Shown: one piece after another, positions 21,301 through 29,952 of the stretch
Layout: every line of letters starts with the position of its first letter
How positions within the stretch are numbered: the first letter of the stretch is position 1
Source: an uncultured delta proteobacterium
Lineage (GTDB): Bacteria > Bdellovibrionota_C > UBA2361 > OMII01
NCBI GenBank assembly: GCA_903920005.1
Contig: CAIXKI010000222.1
Coordinates: forward strand, 1-33,472
Length of the DNA stretch: 33,472 nucleotides
Direction of reading: 5' to 3'
Program-made: the position numbers and the translations under genes
The notes under the pieces: generated by a model
The model's input: the letters and a program-made list of their open reading frames with translations, nothing else
Database searches by the model: none
What the model was told of the DNA's origin: nothing

Positions 21301-23139
21301 ATAGCCGCCTTTAACCACAAGCACATTTTCATCGATCCAAAGCCGGATATCGCGAAAGCCTTTGACGAGCGCATCAGGCTATTCAAGCTTGCTCGATCTC
21401 AGTGGTCCGACTTTAATCCCTCACTCATTTCAAGGGGTGGTGGGGTATTTAATCGGTACGACAAAGAGATAGCCCTCGTTCCGGAGATTCGCGAAGCTCT
21501 CGCGATCCCATCTGACGCTCCCACCACCATGGATGGGGAAACCCTCATTACACACATCCTACGCGCTAAGGTCGACCTCCTTTGGAACGGAGGTATCGGT
21601 ACCTACGTCAAAGCGAGGTCAGAGGTCCACTCGGATGTAAACGATGGAACAAATGATAGGGTTCGCGTTAACGCGGATGAATTACGGGCCCGAGTCGTTG
21701 GGGAAGGTGGGAACCTCGGCTTTACGCAGAAGGCCCGCATTGAGTTCGCCCTTCGTGGCGGAAGGATAAACACGGACGCGATAGACAACTCCGGCGGCGT
21801 CGATCTTTCAGACCACGAGGTAAATCTTAAGCTGCTCCTCTCACCACTTGTACAGGCCGACAGGCTCTCTACCGACGGCCGAAATGAGCTCCTTCAAGGC
21901 ATCGCTTCCGAAGTGGTCACGTCCGTCCTACATCACAACCGTGACCAAGCGCTCATGCTCTCCATCTCACAGATTCGGTCCCGTTCCACGGTCGAGCAAT
22001 ATCGCTACCTCATTCGAGACATGCATCGAATGGGCTATATGGATAGAAACCGAGACAACCTCCCCGACGAGACGGACCTTGATGAGCGCGCGCTTGAGAA
22101 GGTCGGCCTCACGCGGCCCGAGCTCGCTCTGTGTAGCGCTGCGGTAAAGATGTGGGCGAAGGACGAGATTCGAACTTCTAATTTATGCTCTGATAAAAAT
22201 CTGGAACGTTACCTTATTCACTACTTCCCGAAGCGAATTCAAAAAGAGTTCACTCCCGAGGTCCTTAAGCATCCTCTAAGAAACGACATCATCGCGAGCG
22301 AGATGGTCGGCGAGATCCTTCCCGCCGTAGGTATTTCTTTCCTGCATTCGATGACCTCAATGAATGGCACACCCGTCGCCACAGCGATGAAATGCCTTCT
22401 TGCGGCGGATTCAATCCTTGGTGGCGCCGCTCTTCGAGAGGGCATTCGCGCTCTCGACTCCTCAGCTCACTGCGAAGCATTTACTCAGCTATGGCTCGAT
22501 ATGGGCATCGCTATTCGTGAGGCGAGCAATTGGCTTCTCACAACTCATGGCGGCTCCCTTCCCCTCGAAGAGATCGTGAAGCTTTACGCCCCTACGTTCC
22601 AAACCCTCACAACTCACGGGGCGCTCGTCTTCACGGGGCAGGAGTTCGTTCGATTCGAGAGGCGCGTTTCTGAGTACAAGAGGCTTGGAGCCTCCGAGAG
22701 GGACTCGATCGTACTCGCGCTCTACCGCAGAAGCCTTCCGCTCCTTGAGATGCTCTGGTCCGCCCGTGAATTTAAGAGCGATGTACGGCTCGTCGCGAGC
22801 ACGTACTCTCAAGTCTTGGAGGAGTTCCGGGTAAATGAACTCTTTAAGTTCGAAAACATCCTAGAGACCTCGAGCAAATGGGAGCAGGATCTCATCGTAG
22901 GCGCGTATCAGGAAATTCGACGCAATATCTCGCTGATTACCGGGCAGATAGTAAAACGGGGACTGACGGATTCTAAGGATATTCAAGCCGCTCTCAAGGG
23001 CGGGAATGGGTATGACGCGATTCGCTCTACGATGACAGACCTTGAGGAGCTGGTGCGCCAGAAACGTCCCTTCCAGATAGCCGCGCTACCAGTTATTAGC
23101 CGGCAGCTTCGATTATTTAGCATCGCAAAACCGACCTAA
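18400..23139 (+). CDS. gdhB: NAD-specific glutamate dehydrogenase, large (180-kDa) class
   Basis: This enzyme oxidatively deaminates L-glutamate to 2-oxoglutarate and ammonia with NAD, mainly in glutamate/arginine catabolism. The 1579-residue size is typical of the L-GDH180 class. The N-terminal 700 or so residues form the regulatory ACT-like region of that class. The catalytic domain begins near 777 with RGGIRWSERIDDYRSEVLGL and the SGAKGGFV lysine motif (Lys813). It continues with HDDADPYFVVAADKGTATFSD (about 865-885), WLGDAFASGGSAGYDHKKHG and VVGLGDMSGDVFGNGLM, then the long C-terminal helical domain (VEQYRYLIRDMHRMGYMDR, RPELALCSA). The start ATG is preceded by GAGGGG. It stands alone. 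The length is intact, without frameshift. Confidence 0.96.
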   Translation: MNETHSPKLPAPMVDAVAELLQATDLQSLGTLGHNLNGHTPFSVASFLSQLFARAPESLIRSHTPTEMAEIIRGCVTAVLNLPHQPDRISLTSMRTETSTAIFLALRDQPFIISSISEALSDADIKVTAFLHPIVHAHGDSVAVSYIEVDQSCAEHIPALIPRLREILVTLIQVELDFAPMQTLATSTANSLTDSLGRSNFGAVQSSETSQFLQWLVEGCFFFIGAARFSNTQGQEPLDSLGVWRSHGSYINTLKDEVREDLEVLLRENLDISIRKLRTVSHVHRRATLVHVLIHLSDVSVSFVGYLTSKAWAHESDEIPILRKKVTSVVTQEGAAPNSHDFKYMVEVIDNMPTDEALAAPVPELATLTRLALEVFSQEDTRSLTTIDSLRRRALTTVIMPPERYSAAVQGDIQKILEETFAATPYSSDTHLDSSKKRQFRLYISTPLPHGETLLSIPANLSDSIVHATLPWEEKLGIEALALNENLSSHGVFSSDYQAATEIDEALRDLATLATLSPTNPVAVSLHGAAAGDTLSTISIFSRERELSISLATPVLENIGLEVLSAHSYECVTSNTPTYLLKLCVRAYDEESLVPSLFNESVSPGLAKILRGDAPNDPLNLLLRKAHLSTPQIGLLRSYCALLWQVSKISTKRTMWESLAGAPRVAQQLCRIFDWKFNPVLELSMQERAQRVSLEESVLIEALRQVPDITQDRILRSLLALLKSSVRTNFFADRETLAIKLRSQEIEIMPHPRPLFEIFVFSPRIEGTHLRSARVARGGIRWSERIDDYRSEVLGLMKTQKVKNVIIVPSGAKGGFVVKNLPRQGDALGKAVEDAYREYITALLTLADTKRGEIVIHPPQCVIHDDADPYFVVAADKGTATFSDVANSIATKDFNFWLGDAFASGGSAGYDHKKHGITARGGWECVTRHFKDLGIRFEENPFTVVGLGDMSGDVFGNGLMLSRNMALIAAFNHKHIFIDPKPDIAKAFDERIRLFKLARSQWSDFNPSLISRGGGVFNRYDKEIALVPEIREALAIPSDAPTTMDGETLITHILRAKVDLLWNGGIGTYVKARSEVHSDVNDGTNDRVRVNADELRARVVGEGGNLGFTQKARIEFALRGGRINTDAIDNSGGVDLSDHEVNLKLLLSPLVQADRLSTDGRNELLQGIASEVVTSVLHHNRDQALMLSISQIRSRSTVEQYRYLIRDMHRMGYMDRNRDNLPDETDLDERALEKVGLTRPELALCSAAVKMWAKDEIRTSNLCSDKNLERYLIHYFPKRIQKEFTPEVLKHPLRNDIIASEMVGEILPAVGISFLHSMTSMNGTPVATAMKCLLAADSILGGAALREGIRALDSSAHCEAFTQLWLDMGIAIREASNWLLTTHGGSLPLEEIVKLYAPTFQTLTTHGALVFTGQEFVRFERRVSEYKRLGASERDSIVLALYRRSLPLLEMLWSAREFKSDVRLVASTYSQVLEEFRVNELFKFENILETSSKWEQDLIVGAYQEIRRNISLITGQIVKRGLTDSKDIQAALKGGNGYDAIRSTMTDLEELVRQKRPFQIAALPVISRQLRLFSIAKPT

Positions 23140-23398
23140 TTTTTGACAATACAATGACTGCGGCTGTGTTTATTCCACCACCTTGCACCCCATAGATAGC
23201 CCCTATTCCGCCCTGATTTATGTGGGTTCTACGGGGCAACACAGCGCCGTCAAGATTGTGCTCGCTCTGCTAGCGCGAATGATTTTTTTCAAAAACCATT
23301 CACGCAGGGTGTCAGCGCATAGCCAAATATCCCTCTGCAAAGGGGGGGAACAGTTACAGACACCGGTATAGGTGTTCGCCATCGCAGCGGCGATATCC
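23140..23398. other. Intergenic stretch between convergent genes
   Basis: About 260 bases with no supported frame and no clear plus-strand terminator for the glutamate dehydrogenase gene. Two short stems (CACCGGTATAGGTG near 23361 and ATCGCAGCGGCGAT near 23380) lie beside the minus-strand terminator. Nothing else is recognised. Confidence 0.4.
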
Positions 23399-23437
23399 AA
23401 AAAAAAAGCGGGCACCTTTTTAACAAAAGGTACCCGC
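23399..23437 (-). terminator. Rho-independent terminator of the double-GT4/TPR gene
   Basis: Read on the minus strand, GCGGGTACCTTTT pairs with AAAAGGTGCCCGC (23425-23437 with 23408-23420, 12 of 13 positions) around a four-base loop and is followed by nine T (23399-23407). It lies 25 bases past the stop of the gene ending at 23462. Confidence 0.92.
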
Positions 23438-23461
23438 CTCCATCGAAAGAGTTCGACGAAT

Positions 23462-26400
23462 TTACATCGACACCGAAGGAATCGGCCTATCGCCCCGAAT
23501 GATATCACGAAGCTCAAGGGCACGCTCGTGCTTCGGCTCGAAGATAAGGATCTTCTCAACCTCAGACTTAGCCTGCTCAACCTTACCCTGCGCGAACAAT
23601 ATTCCAGCGAAGGAGTAGAGCATCTCTACGTTTGCTGGGTGAAGCTCAAGGTAGGCGTTGATTGCCTTCTCAATATCCGTGTACTTCTTGAGCGGATATC
23701 CAAGCTGGAGGACTCCAAGGAGCGCTCGACGATTCTCAGGGTTCGAAGCCACCGCCTGGGTGAAGAGCTCGAAGGCCTTCTCCTGCTTGTTACTAATCAT
23801 GGCACATAGACCGAGACCAGCGAGTCCGACATCGTGTCGCGGATTAACGGCTAGAGCCTTCTCGAACCATTCTTGAGCGACACTCCACTCCTGACGCTCA
23901 GCGGCCAAAGCTCCCTTCCCACACATGGCGCGAGGGGCTTTCGAATTCGAGCTGAGTATTGAGTCGTAAGCTCTGTCAGCCTCGATCAGCTCATTGTCCA
24001 TGACGAGGAACTCGGCCTCGATGCACATAAAGCGCTCACGCTGAACTTGGGTTAATCCGGGGCTTCGGCGAACCTTCTCAAGGACCTCCTTAGCCTCATC
24101 ATACTTACCGTCACGCTTCATTTCCTCAACTTCGTCCATCCTGCTATCGAGATAGCTCATCGCCTGAGCGTTCTCCTCGTCACGAGTACGGAAGTATTCG
24201 GCAGCGGCACCAGTGCCCGCCGCGGTCGACTCCGAAACCGCCTCTTGCATTGACTGCATGACAGCTCCGGAAGTTGCCGCTGTAGCCGCCGCTTGAGGAT
24301 TCTGCTCAGCGATCTGCTTATTGATAAGTGCTTGAAGCTCCGCTGCCGACGCGTGCTCAGGGCACTCAGCGACCACTCGCGAAAGCTCCGCGCTAGAAGC
24401 CGCCCAGAGGCCTTGCTTGTAAAGAACACCGGCAAGACAGAATCGGATGGCTGTGTCGTGCGGCTTCACCGAGAGGTATCGCCGAACAGCGCTCTCAGCT
24501 TTACTGAACGCATTAATCGCATACGCGCACTCAAGAAGCTGGTGAAGAGCGAGAAGGTGCTCAGGCTGTTGAGCCAAGACTCGCTCAAAGAGAGGCATCG
24601 CCTCTGTTTGCTTGCCAGCGACGACCATGCACATCCCATATGCCGTAAGGAGATTCGGATCACTTGGGGATATGTTCAGCGCCCGCTCGAAGAGGTCTTT
24701 AGCCTCATCGGTTCGGCCTGTAGCCAAACATACGGCTCCTCGCGCCTTCAGCAACCGAGTCGACGTCGGCAGGCCAACCTCGGCCTGGCGAAGAAGCGCC
24801 TCAGCTATTTCGTATTCACCCTTTCGAGCAGCCATCTCACCTTCTTCGATGAGGTTCTCATAATCTTTCGTATTAACGCTCATATCGTAGACTCCTCCTA
24901 CCGGTGTCGCTACAGGTGCCTCGCTTTGAGGAGTGGCCTGTGGCTTCACAACGCCCTCATACGCCGCCAAAGTTTGATCAACTGTATTTTCCCACGAATA
25001 ACTCTTAGCCATCTCTACAAGCCCCTCCTTAACGGGCGCATAGAAGGCAGCCATAATAGCTGCATTAACCGAATCCGAATCCCATGGCTGGCAGTAGAAC
25101 GCCTTCGTACCGTAGTAGTCGGGCTGCGTACCAGTTCTGGTCACAACGATATTTTTCCCATGCGCGGCCGCCTCAAGAGAGACATGCCCAGGAAGCTCAT
25201 ACCAACTAGGAAGCACATGAATACGACATGCTGCGTACGCGGACGACAACATCTCCGGACTTACCCGCTCTATGATGATCGTTCGCCCCTTTCGCTTGAA
25301 CGAACGTACCGCCGCATCATATTCAGGTTGGTATGAGAACCCTCCACTCGCGAGAACTACCGTAAGATCGGAGTCCTCAAGAGCCTTCAATAACATCAAC
25401 TGATTTTTCCGAGTTTCAAACCTGCCGACACAGAATACGAAGTCCTTCACTCCATATTCACGCTCGAACAACTCCGGGCCAACAACGGCACCGACCTCAT
25501 GTCCAAGCGGTATCTCGACTAGGTTCTTCGCATCCGGAAAATCTCTCTTAATTGCGGCAGTCTCTCCCGAGCCGTTCGGGAAGAGCGCGGCGGCATTGCT
25601 CACGATCCAGTCAGCTTTGAAACGCTCCGCTCGGGGCGCATTCGCTAGGTCAAGAACGTAGTCATTCCACCATTTCTTGTCCTGACCACGACGGACGTAC
25701 TCCATCACGTGGAGCGCCACAAGGTGTGACTGCGCGTGAAACTCAGGCACCTCTTCGTAAAGCGTGGTGACGACATAGGGAACACCAGCAGCCTTTGCTC
25801 GCTGAGCGAGACATTCGGTGAATTCGGTCGTAGCGAAGTTGTACAGATGAACGAGGTCAAAGCCACTAGGGTCCGCGGCTCCAGATACATCCACCGTTAC
25901 GTCGCATCCCCGTTCTCTAAGTCCAGCACTAAGCCTTTCAACCTGCACGGTATCTCCACCGCGATGAGTGAATGTGCCTGGACGATTTTGAATGAGCACC
26001 TTAAGAGATCTCGTTGCACCCTTCGGCGCCACTTCGGCGGGAGAACCTTTAGGAGCGTGAAACGAAGGACGTTGTTCAAGACCGTCAAAGAGGGTGTCGT
26101 AGAAATGAGCCACCATATTCCCGATAACCGTCCATGAATTTTCCCGAGCGAAGTTTTTCGCGTTAGAGCGAACCGTCTCGTAAAGAACCGGATTAGAAAG
26201 CAAGAGTTCCGCGGACAATCCCGGAGGATACCCGCCGGTGATGTGCCATACAGCGTCGCCGAACGCCATTAATCCTGGCGCAAGCGATGCCATTACAACG
26301 GCTCCAGCCCCAATGGCGAGGGAGCAGGCCCCTGAGGCCTCAAAGTAATTGGACTGGTAATTCATGACCACCAGGTCTGACGCGGCGAGATACTCTCCCA

Positions 26401-27259
26401 CTTTCGAATCTGGAATAAATTTGGATACGAAGGTCACATAGTCCGCGAGCTTATTATCGCGAGCTAGGTCTTGAAGATTTTTAAGATACTCGGCGCTGTA
26501 TGGAGAATCGCTACGAGTCTCACCAATAATAAGGCCACGAGCCCTAATCCCACGCGCTCGAAGATGCGCCACTGCCTCTATCACAGCCTCCATCCCCTTG
26601 TGAGGCTGAATAAAGCCAAAGCTCGTGAGCAACGGTCCATCCTGCGGAATTCCAAGAATGGAGCGAAGTGACGACTTTGACTGGTCCTGGAGATCAAGAC
26701 GGATGTCAACTCCGTGAGGAACTACAAACACACACTCAGGTCGAGCGCCGTTAGCGATAGCTTCGATACGGGTCTCATCCGAATGGACAAGTATTCGATC
26801 TACTAATGTAACAAGAGAGATATTCTCCGGCGCGAGTGTGCAGACCTGATGAAGATGAGCGACTACCTTGACGCCCCGAGACTGACAACGCTTGACCATC
26901 TCGGAGAAGGCGGGTTGAACGAAGAAGCGTCCCTGACAGTTGATATGAAGGATATCGATTCGGGACGATTCAATAGCTGACTCAAGCTTTGCGTAGTCCT
27001 TCGCCTCAGGCCCTGAACCGAGACGCTGCCAACAACGGGTAACGAACGACTCGTCTTGTCCTATTGTTTGGCACCCCGCCTCAGCGAAGACAGCAACAAC
27101 ATTGTGCGCAAGGTGAGGAACGAGAAACCTCGCGTACGTCGCGAGCCCACACGCCTGATTCCACGGCGTGAGGAACCCAACACGCGGAGCCTGCATAGTC
27201 ACGGGCTGCGCGCCGGTGCTCGTGGAAGTCAATTTTGTAAGTCCCTGCGATACTGTCAT
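23462..27259 (-). CDS. Double GT4 glycosyltransferase with C-terminal TPR array
   Basis: This is a 1265-residue cytoplasmic protein with three parts. Residues about 25-400 are a first GT4-like GT-B domain (VGFLTPWNQACGLATYARFL, then GPLLTSFGFIQPHKGMEAVI). Residues about 415-775 are a second (LIQNRPGTFTHRGGDTVQVE, FVFCVGRFETRKNQLMLLKA, IHVLPSWYELPGHVSLEAAA). From about 825 to the end is a TPR array, with at least seven helical repeats such as GEYEIAEALLRQAEVGLP and RTDEAKDLFERALNISPSDP. TPR parts often hold the acceptor protein, as in OGT-like enzymes, so this is likely a protein glycosyltransferase. Context (FliS-like, GT9 and Maf-like genes upstream) points to flagellin as acceptor. The E-x7-E donor motif in domain 1 is not clear, so one domain may be inactive. 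Confidence 0.82.
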   Translation of the reverse strand: MTVSQGLTKLTSTSTGAQPVTMQAPRVGFLTPWNQACGLATYARFLVPHLAHNVVAVFAEAGCQTIGQDESFVTRCWQRLGSGPEAKDYAKLESAIESSRIDILHINCQGRFFVQPAFSEMVKRCQSRGVKVVAHLHQVCTLAPENISLVTLVDRILVHSDETRIEAIANGARPECVFVVPHGVDIRLDLQDQSKSSLRSILGIPQDGPLLTSFGFIQPHKGMEAVIEAVAHLRARGIRARGLIIGETRSDSPYSAEYLKNLQDLARDNKLADYVTFVSKFIPDSKVGEYLAASDLVVMNYQSNYFEASGACSLAIGAGAVVMASLAPGLMAFGDAVWHITGGYPPGLSAELLLSNPVLYETVRSNAKNFARENSWTVIGNMVAHFYDTLFDGLEQRPSFHAPKGSPAEVAPKGATRSLKVLIQNRPGTFTHRGGDTVQVERLSAGLRERGCDVTVDVSGAADPSGFDLVHLYNFATTEFTECLAQRAKAAGVPYVVTTLYEEVPEFHAQSHLVALHVMEYVRRGQDKKWWNDYVLDLANAPRAERFKADWIVSNAAALFPNGSGETAAIKRDFPDAKNLVEIPLGHEVGAVVGPELFEREYGVKDFVFCVGRFETRKNQLMLLKALEDSDLTVVLASGGFSYQPEYDAAVRSFKRKGRTIIIERVSPEMLSSAYAACRIHVLPSWYELPGHVSLEAAAHGKNIVVTRTGTQPDYYGTKAFYCQPWDSDSVNAAIMAAFYAPVKEGLVEMAKSYSWENTVDQTLAAYEGVVKPQATPQSEAPVATPVGGVYDMSVNTKDYENLIEEGEMAARKGEYEIAEALLRQAEVGLPTSTRLLKARGAVCLATGRTDEAKDLFERALNISPSDPNLLTAYGMCMVVAGKQTEAMPLFERVLAQQPEHLLALHQLLECAYAINAFSKAESAVRRYLSVKPHDTAIRFCLAGVLYKQGLWAASSAELSRVVAECPEHASAAELQALINKQIAEQNPQAAATAATSGAVMQSMQEAVSESTAAGTGAAAEYFRTRDEENAQAMSYLDSRMDEVEEMKRDGKYDEAKEVLEKVRRSPGLTQVQRERFMCIEAEFLVMDNELIEADRAYDSILSSNSKAPRAMCGKGALAAERQEWSVAQEWFEKALAVNPRHDVGLAGLGLCAMISNKQEKAFELFTQAVASNPENRRALLGVLQLGYPLKKYTDIEKAINAYLELHPANVEMLYSFAGILFAQGKVEQAKSEVEKILIFEPKHERALELRDIIRGDRPIPSVSM

Positions 27260-27551
27260 TGTAACTCTTTTTGCTACCCTTCCTTTGGGAAGCAGAAATT
27301 ACGATGCAGGGATCGGCGCAGACGCCTCAAAGATTTTACACGATTGGAAAAAGACGATTCCCGAAGATTTCTCGGGGGCCCGAACCGGACACAATAGTGG
27401 TACAAACAGAGCGCGTGAATCCGTAATTACGAATGGTTACATGCGGTTAAGTTTACAATCCACCACAATGGAAAGGCCAAAATATGATTTGAAAAATGAA
27501 GCGCCAAAACAACTCCAACGACCTCGAGGCCGCGGAATCTACGTCTTAGTC
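27260..27551. other. Promoter-bearing gap upstream of the double-GT4/TPR gene
   Basis: About 290 bases between the terminator at 27552-27586 and the next minus-strand start at 27259. A terminator upstream and this gap imply that the double-GT4/TPR gene has its own promoter. A TTGGCCTTTCCATTGT segment on the minus strand near 27465-27480 loosely resembles a sigma54 site but lacks the essential GC, so it is not called. No gene is seen. Confidence 0.4.
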
Positions 27552-27586
27552 GAAAACTAAACGTGGGGGTAGAGCAGTCTACCCCC
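27552..27586 (-). terminator. Rho-independent terminator after the 203-residue gene
   Basis: A perfect 9-base stem (27565-27573 GGGGGTAGA with 27578-27586 TCTACCCCC) with a four-base loop is followed on the minus strand by ACGTTTAGTTTT. It lies seven bases past the stop codon at 27593. Confidence 0.82.
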
Positions 27587-27592
27587 AGCGCA

Positions 27593-28204
27593 TTACATTG
27601 CTGGAGCTGCTGGAGAGAGGTCTCGAGCAGCGCGTCGGCAGGCGTCCTCAAGCTTGTCGAGCTTTGGCTCAAGCTCTTTCTCAAGGCTCTCACCAAGCGC
27701 CCACCATGACTGGTAGAGCTGCTGTTGGCAGATCTTCTTGCACGTCTCAGAGATCTCTTGAACCTGAGGAGTTATATCAAGCTTACCACGATTCTGGGAA
27801 GGAACGAGCTGGAGCAACGTGCCATACCACTCGAAGAACGCGCGGAGTGTATCAACCGCGCTCTTAAGACGCTTATTACCTACAATCATGTCCCCGTCCT
27901 GAAAGCCCTTACGAGCATCACGGAACTCAAAGAAACATGAACGGACTACTCGCGACGCGTCTTGGATACGGTCTGCTACATATTCCTCAGGAAATCCTGT
28001 CTGAATATCAAGCACCTCACCAACGAGTTGGGCCACATTGTGCGACCACTCTTCATCAGTGAGCTCCCGACCATCCATCAAGATACTGGTCATCATGTGA
28101 TCAGGATCGATTGATACCTTGATGAGCTCTATCAGATCTGTGAAACGAGGAACTGAGGAGCAGTCAACATTCGTGTATTCTCCATTTATCCGAACGCGTA
28201 ACAT
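27593..28204 (-). CDS. Protein of unknown function in the flagellin-modification island
   Basis: This is a 203-residue soluble protein, not recognised. The first 50 residues (MLRVRINGEYTNVDCSS, then MTSILMDGREL) read as short strands and a helix, somewhat like a small beta-grasp or effector domain. The rest (about 70-195) is helical, with FEFRDARKGFQDGDMIVGNK, AVDTLRAFFEWYGTLLQL and LEKELEPKLDKLEDACRRAA. A longer frame reaches 28225, but the ATG at 28202-28204 has AGAGGG eight bases upstream and is preferred. It sits 100 bases after the GT9 gene and ends in its own terminator, placing it last in that transcript. A chaperone or adaptor for flagellin or its glycosyltransferases is a guess from context. 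Confidence 0.75.
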   Translation of the reverse strand: MLRVRINGEYTNVDCSSVPRFTDLIELIKVSIDPDHMMTSILMDGRELTDEEWSHNVAQLVGEVLDIQTGFPEEYVADRIQDASRVVRSCFFEFRDARKGFQDGDMIVGNKRLKSAVDTLRAFFEWYGTLLQLVPSQNRGKLDITPQVQEISETCKKICQQQLYQSWWALGESLEKELEPKLDKLEDACRRAARDLSPAAPAM

Positions 28205-28304
28205 AGAATCACCCTCTCTAATCACTGGGCGAAACGCCCCTTAAAATCTTTTTACCGCTCCCCTGGCTGAACCCCTCGGCACCCTACATCCTCAGCCTGG
28301 CTCT

Positions 28305-29948
28305 CTAAGCTCCTGCATAAAAAACAGCGAACTTTTGACATCGCCGTTCCAGGTCGCAATAGATACTCTTCATTTGAGATGCAAGGTCCACAGCATCGGA
28401 TCCCTGTAAATTTTCTTTCGCGAAAATAAACATTCGCGTGAGGGCTCCAAAATGGCCGTAGTTGAAGCCTAACTCCTCGATACGACGGTCTAATTCGGCG
28501 ATCTCCTCATTCGAGGATTTCAGCTGCCCCGAGGTCGTTCGATTATCTTTTACAAGCTGAACGAGTGTATCCATCAACTTTTGTCCGTGGATCGCGCACT
28601 CCCCTATTTGGGAGAGCCCCTCAAGTCCATGATCTACAACCGCAAGACCGCTGGTCTTTGGGGTGTACTGAACCGGAAATCCTCCGAGATCCTCCAGCCA
28701 CAACTTCCTATATGCTACCCGATGTCGTGCGCATGGATCCTGCGGCTGTCCGTTTATAGGTACGAGATCGATAAATCCGAACTCATCAAACGTAGAGCGA
28801 TACACCACGACACCTCTTGGATCCGCTAGATGAGACGCGACCTCAAAGACGTCCCCCTTAGCTCGCGATATCGCCAAGTGCGCAACCAGCTCTGGGGAGA
28901 TCGTGTCATGACAATCTGGCTTACTGCAGGGCTTGTTCGGATTACAAGGACCACACCCGATCACGGGCTGAAGCACCAGATTCCCCTCACTATAGGGACC
29001 GGTCTCAAATCCGTACGCTGACGCCAAGAACATCGAGACCACTGGGGTACCAACGGCTACTGAAATATGCATCGGACCAGTATCGCCTGTTACGAGCACA
29101 TCGCTCATCTTCAACATCGCCGCGAGTTGTGGAACTGAGGTCTTTCCAGCCACCGACACTACATTGCGCGAGGCGCAACCTTCAACGATAGGATCGATAA
29201 TGGGCTTCTCTTTCGCCGCGCCAGTAAGCACAACTCTCGCGTTGTGCTTCTCAATTAGGTTCGTAATTAAGGTAACGAACTGCTTTGGATTCCACTGACG
29301 CTTACCCTGGCTCGCTCCAGCTTGAATCGCGATGAGGGGCCCCGTATTCGTGAATTGCGCCTCGTGAATCAATGTCTCGCAGTGATCAAGCGACGGCTGC
29401 TCTACATTAATGAGGAGGTTCCTTGGATGAATATCAACATCCGCCGAGGCCCTGAAGACGTCCACGAGGTTAAGGGAATTATATTGTCGGTTCTGATGAA
29501 ACACCGATGTAGCGAAAAGTCTCGCCCAGTCGGACTCAATCACTCGATACCCCTCTTCGTCCGACGTCCATCCACCGTTACGCTTAATGCCGATAAGATT
29601 GAGAAGCAGCGCCGTATATCCAGACGAAGACATGTTCAGACAGTAATCGAACTTTTTACCGCGAAGACTCTCGACCATCTCCGTCATGTATTCGTACGCG
29701 TCGATTATTCCATCTTTTTCGCGCGAAATGGATCGCACGACGAAGTTAAGGTCTATGCCAACGATCTCATCGATATTTGGGATAACCTTACACACCTCGG
29801 CGAACTGCTTCTCCACCAATACCGTGATATGACAGTCCGGGTTCTCCATTTTAATACCAGCGATAGTTGGGGTAGCTTGCAGCATATCCCCCAACCTCGT
29901 GATGTTAACGAGAAGTACGCGAGTTTTATGAGGATATCGCTTCTTCAT
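28305..29948 (-). CDS. GT9 family glycosyltransferase (heptosyltransferase-like) with C-terminal extension
   Basis: GT9 enzymes are GT-B fold transferases known for LPS-core heptosyl transfer and also used on flagellins and other glycans. The 547-residue protein has LLVNITRLGDMLQATPTI (12-29), the IAIQAGASQGKRQWNPKQF donor-side segment (about 207-225) and VTGDTGPMHISVAVGTPVVS (about 282-301). A family-type Cys-rich loop CGPCNPNKPCSKPDCHD follows. About 170 residues are added after the GT9 core, unlike LPS heptosyltransferases, which are about 350 residues. The extension ends in a helical region. It starts four bases after the stop of the 932-residue gene, hence coupled. The neighbours favour a flagellin role over LPS. 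Confidence 0.85.
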   Translation of the reverse strand: MKKRYPHKTRVLLVNITRLGDMLQATPTIAGIKMENPDCHITVLVEKQFAEVCKVIPNIDEIVGIDLNFVVRSISREKDGIIDAYEYMTEMVESLRGKKFDYCLNMSSSGYTALLLNLIGIKRNGGWTSDEEGYRVIESDWARLFATSVFHQNRQYNSLNLVDVFRASADVDIHPRNLLINVEQPSLDHCETLIHEAQFTNTGPLIAIQAGASQGKRQWNPKQFVTLITNLIEKHNARVVLTGAAKEKPIIDPIVEGCASRNVVSVAGKTSVPQLAAMLKMSDVLVTGDTGPMHISVAVGTPVVSMFLASAYGFETGPYSEGNLVLQPVIGCGPCNPNKPCSKPDCHDTISPELVAHLAISRAKGDVFEVASHLADPRGVVVYRSTFDEFGFIDLVPINGQPQDPCARHRVAYRKLWLEDLGGFPVQYTPKTSGLAVVDHGLEGLSQIGECAIHGQKLMDTLVQLVKDNRTTSGQLKSSNEEIAELDRRIEELGFNYGHFGALTRMFIFAKENLQGSDAVDLASQMKSIYCDLERRCQKFAVFYAGA

Positions 29949-29952
29949 ACGC

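Noticed and set aside
24293-25336. 347-codon plus-strand open frame
   Set aside because: It lies fully antisense to the double-GT4/TPR gene, whose domains are clear. The translated product is Arg/Leu/Ser-rich with no motif.
27465-27480. Sigma54-like site (TGGCC...TTGT) upstream of the double-GT4/TPR gene
   Set aside because: The GG is present but the essential GC at the -12 element is GT; one mismatch in an invariant position and no enhancer evidence.
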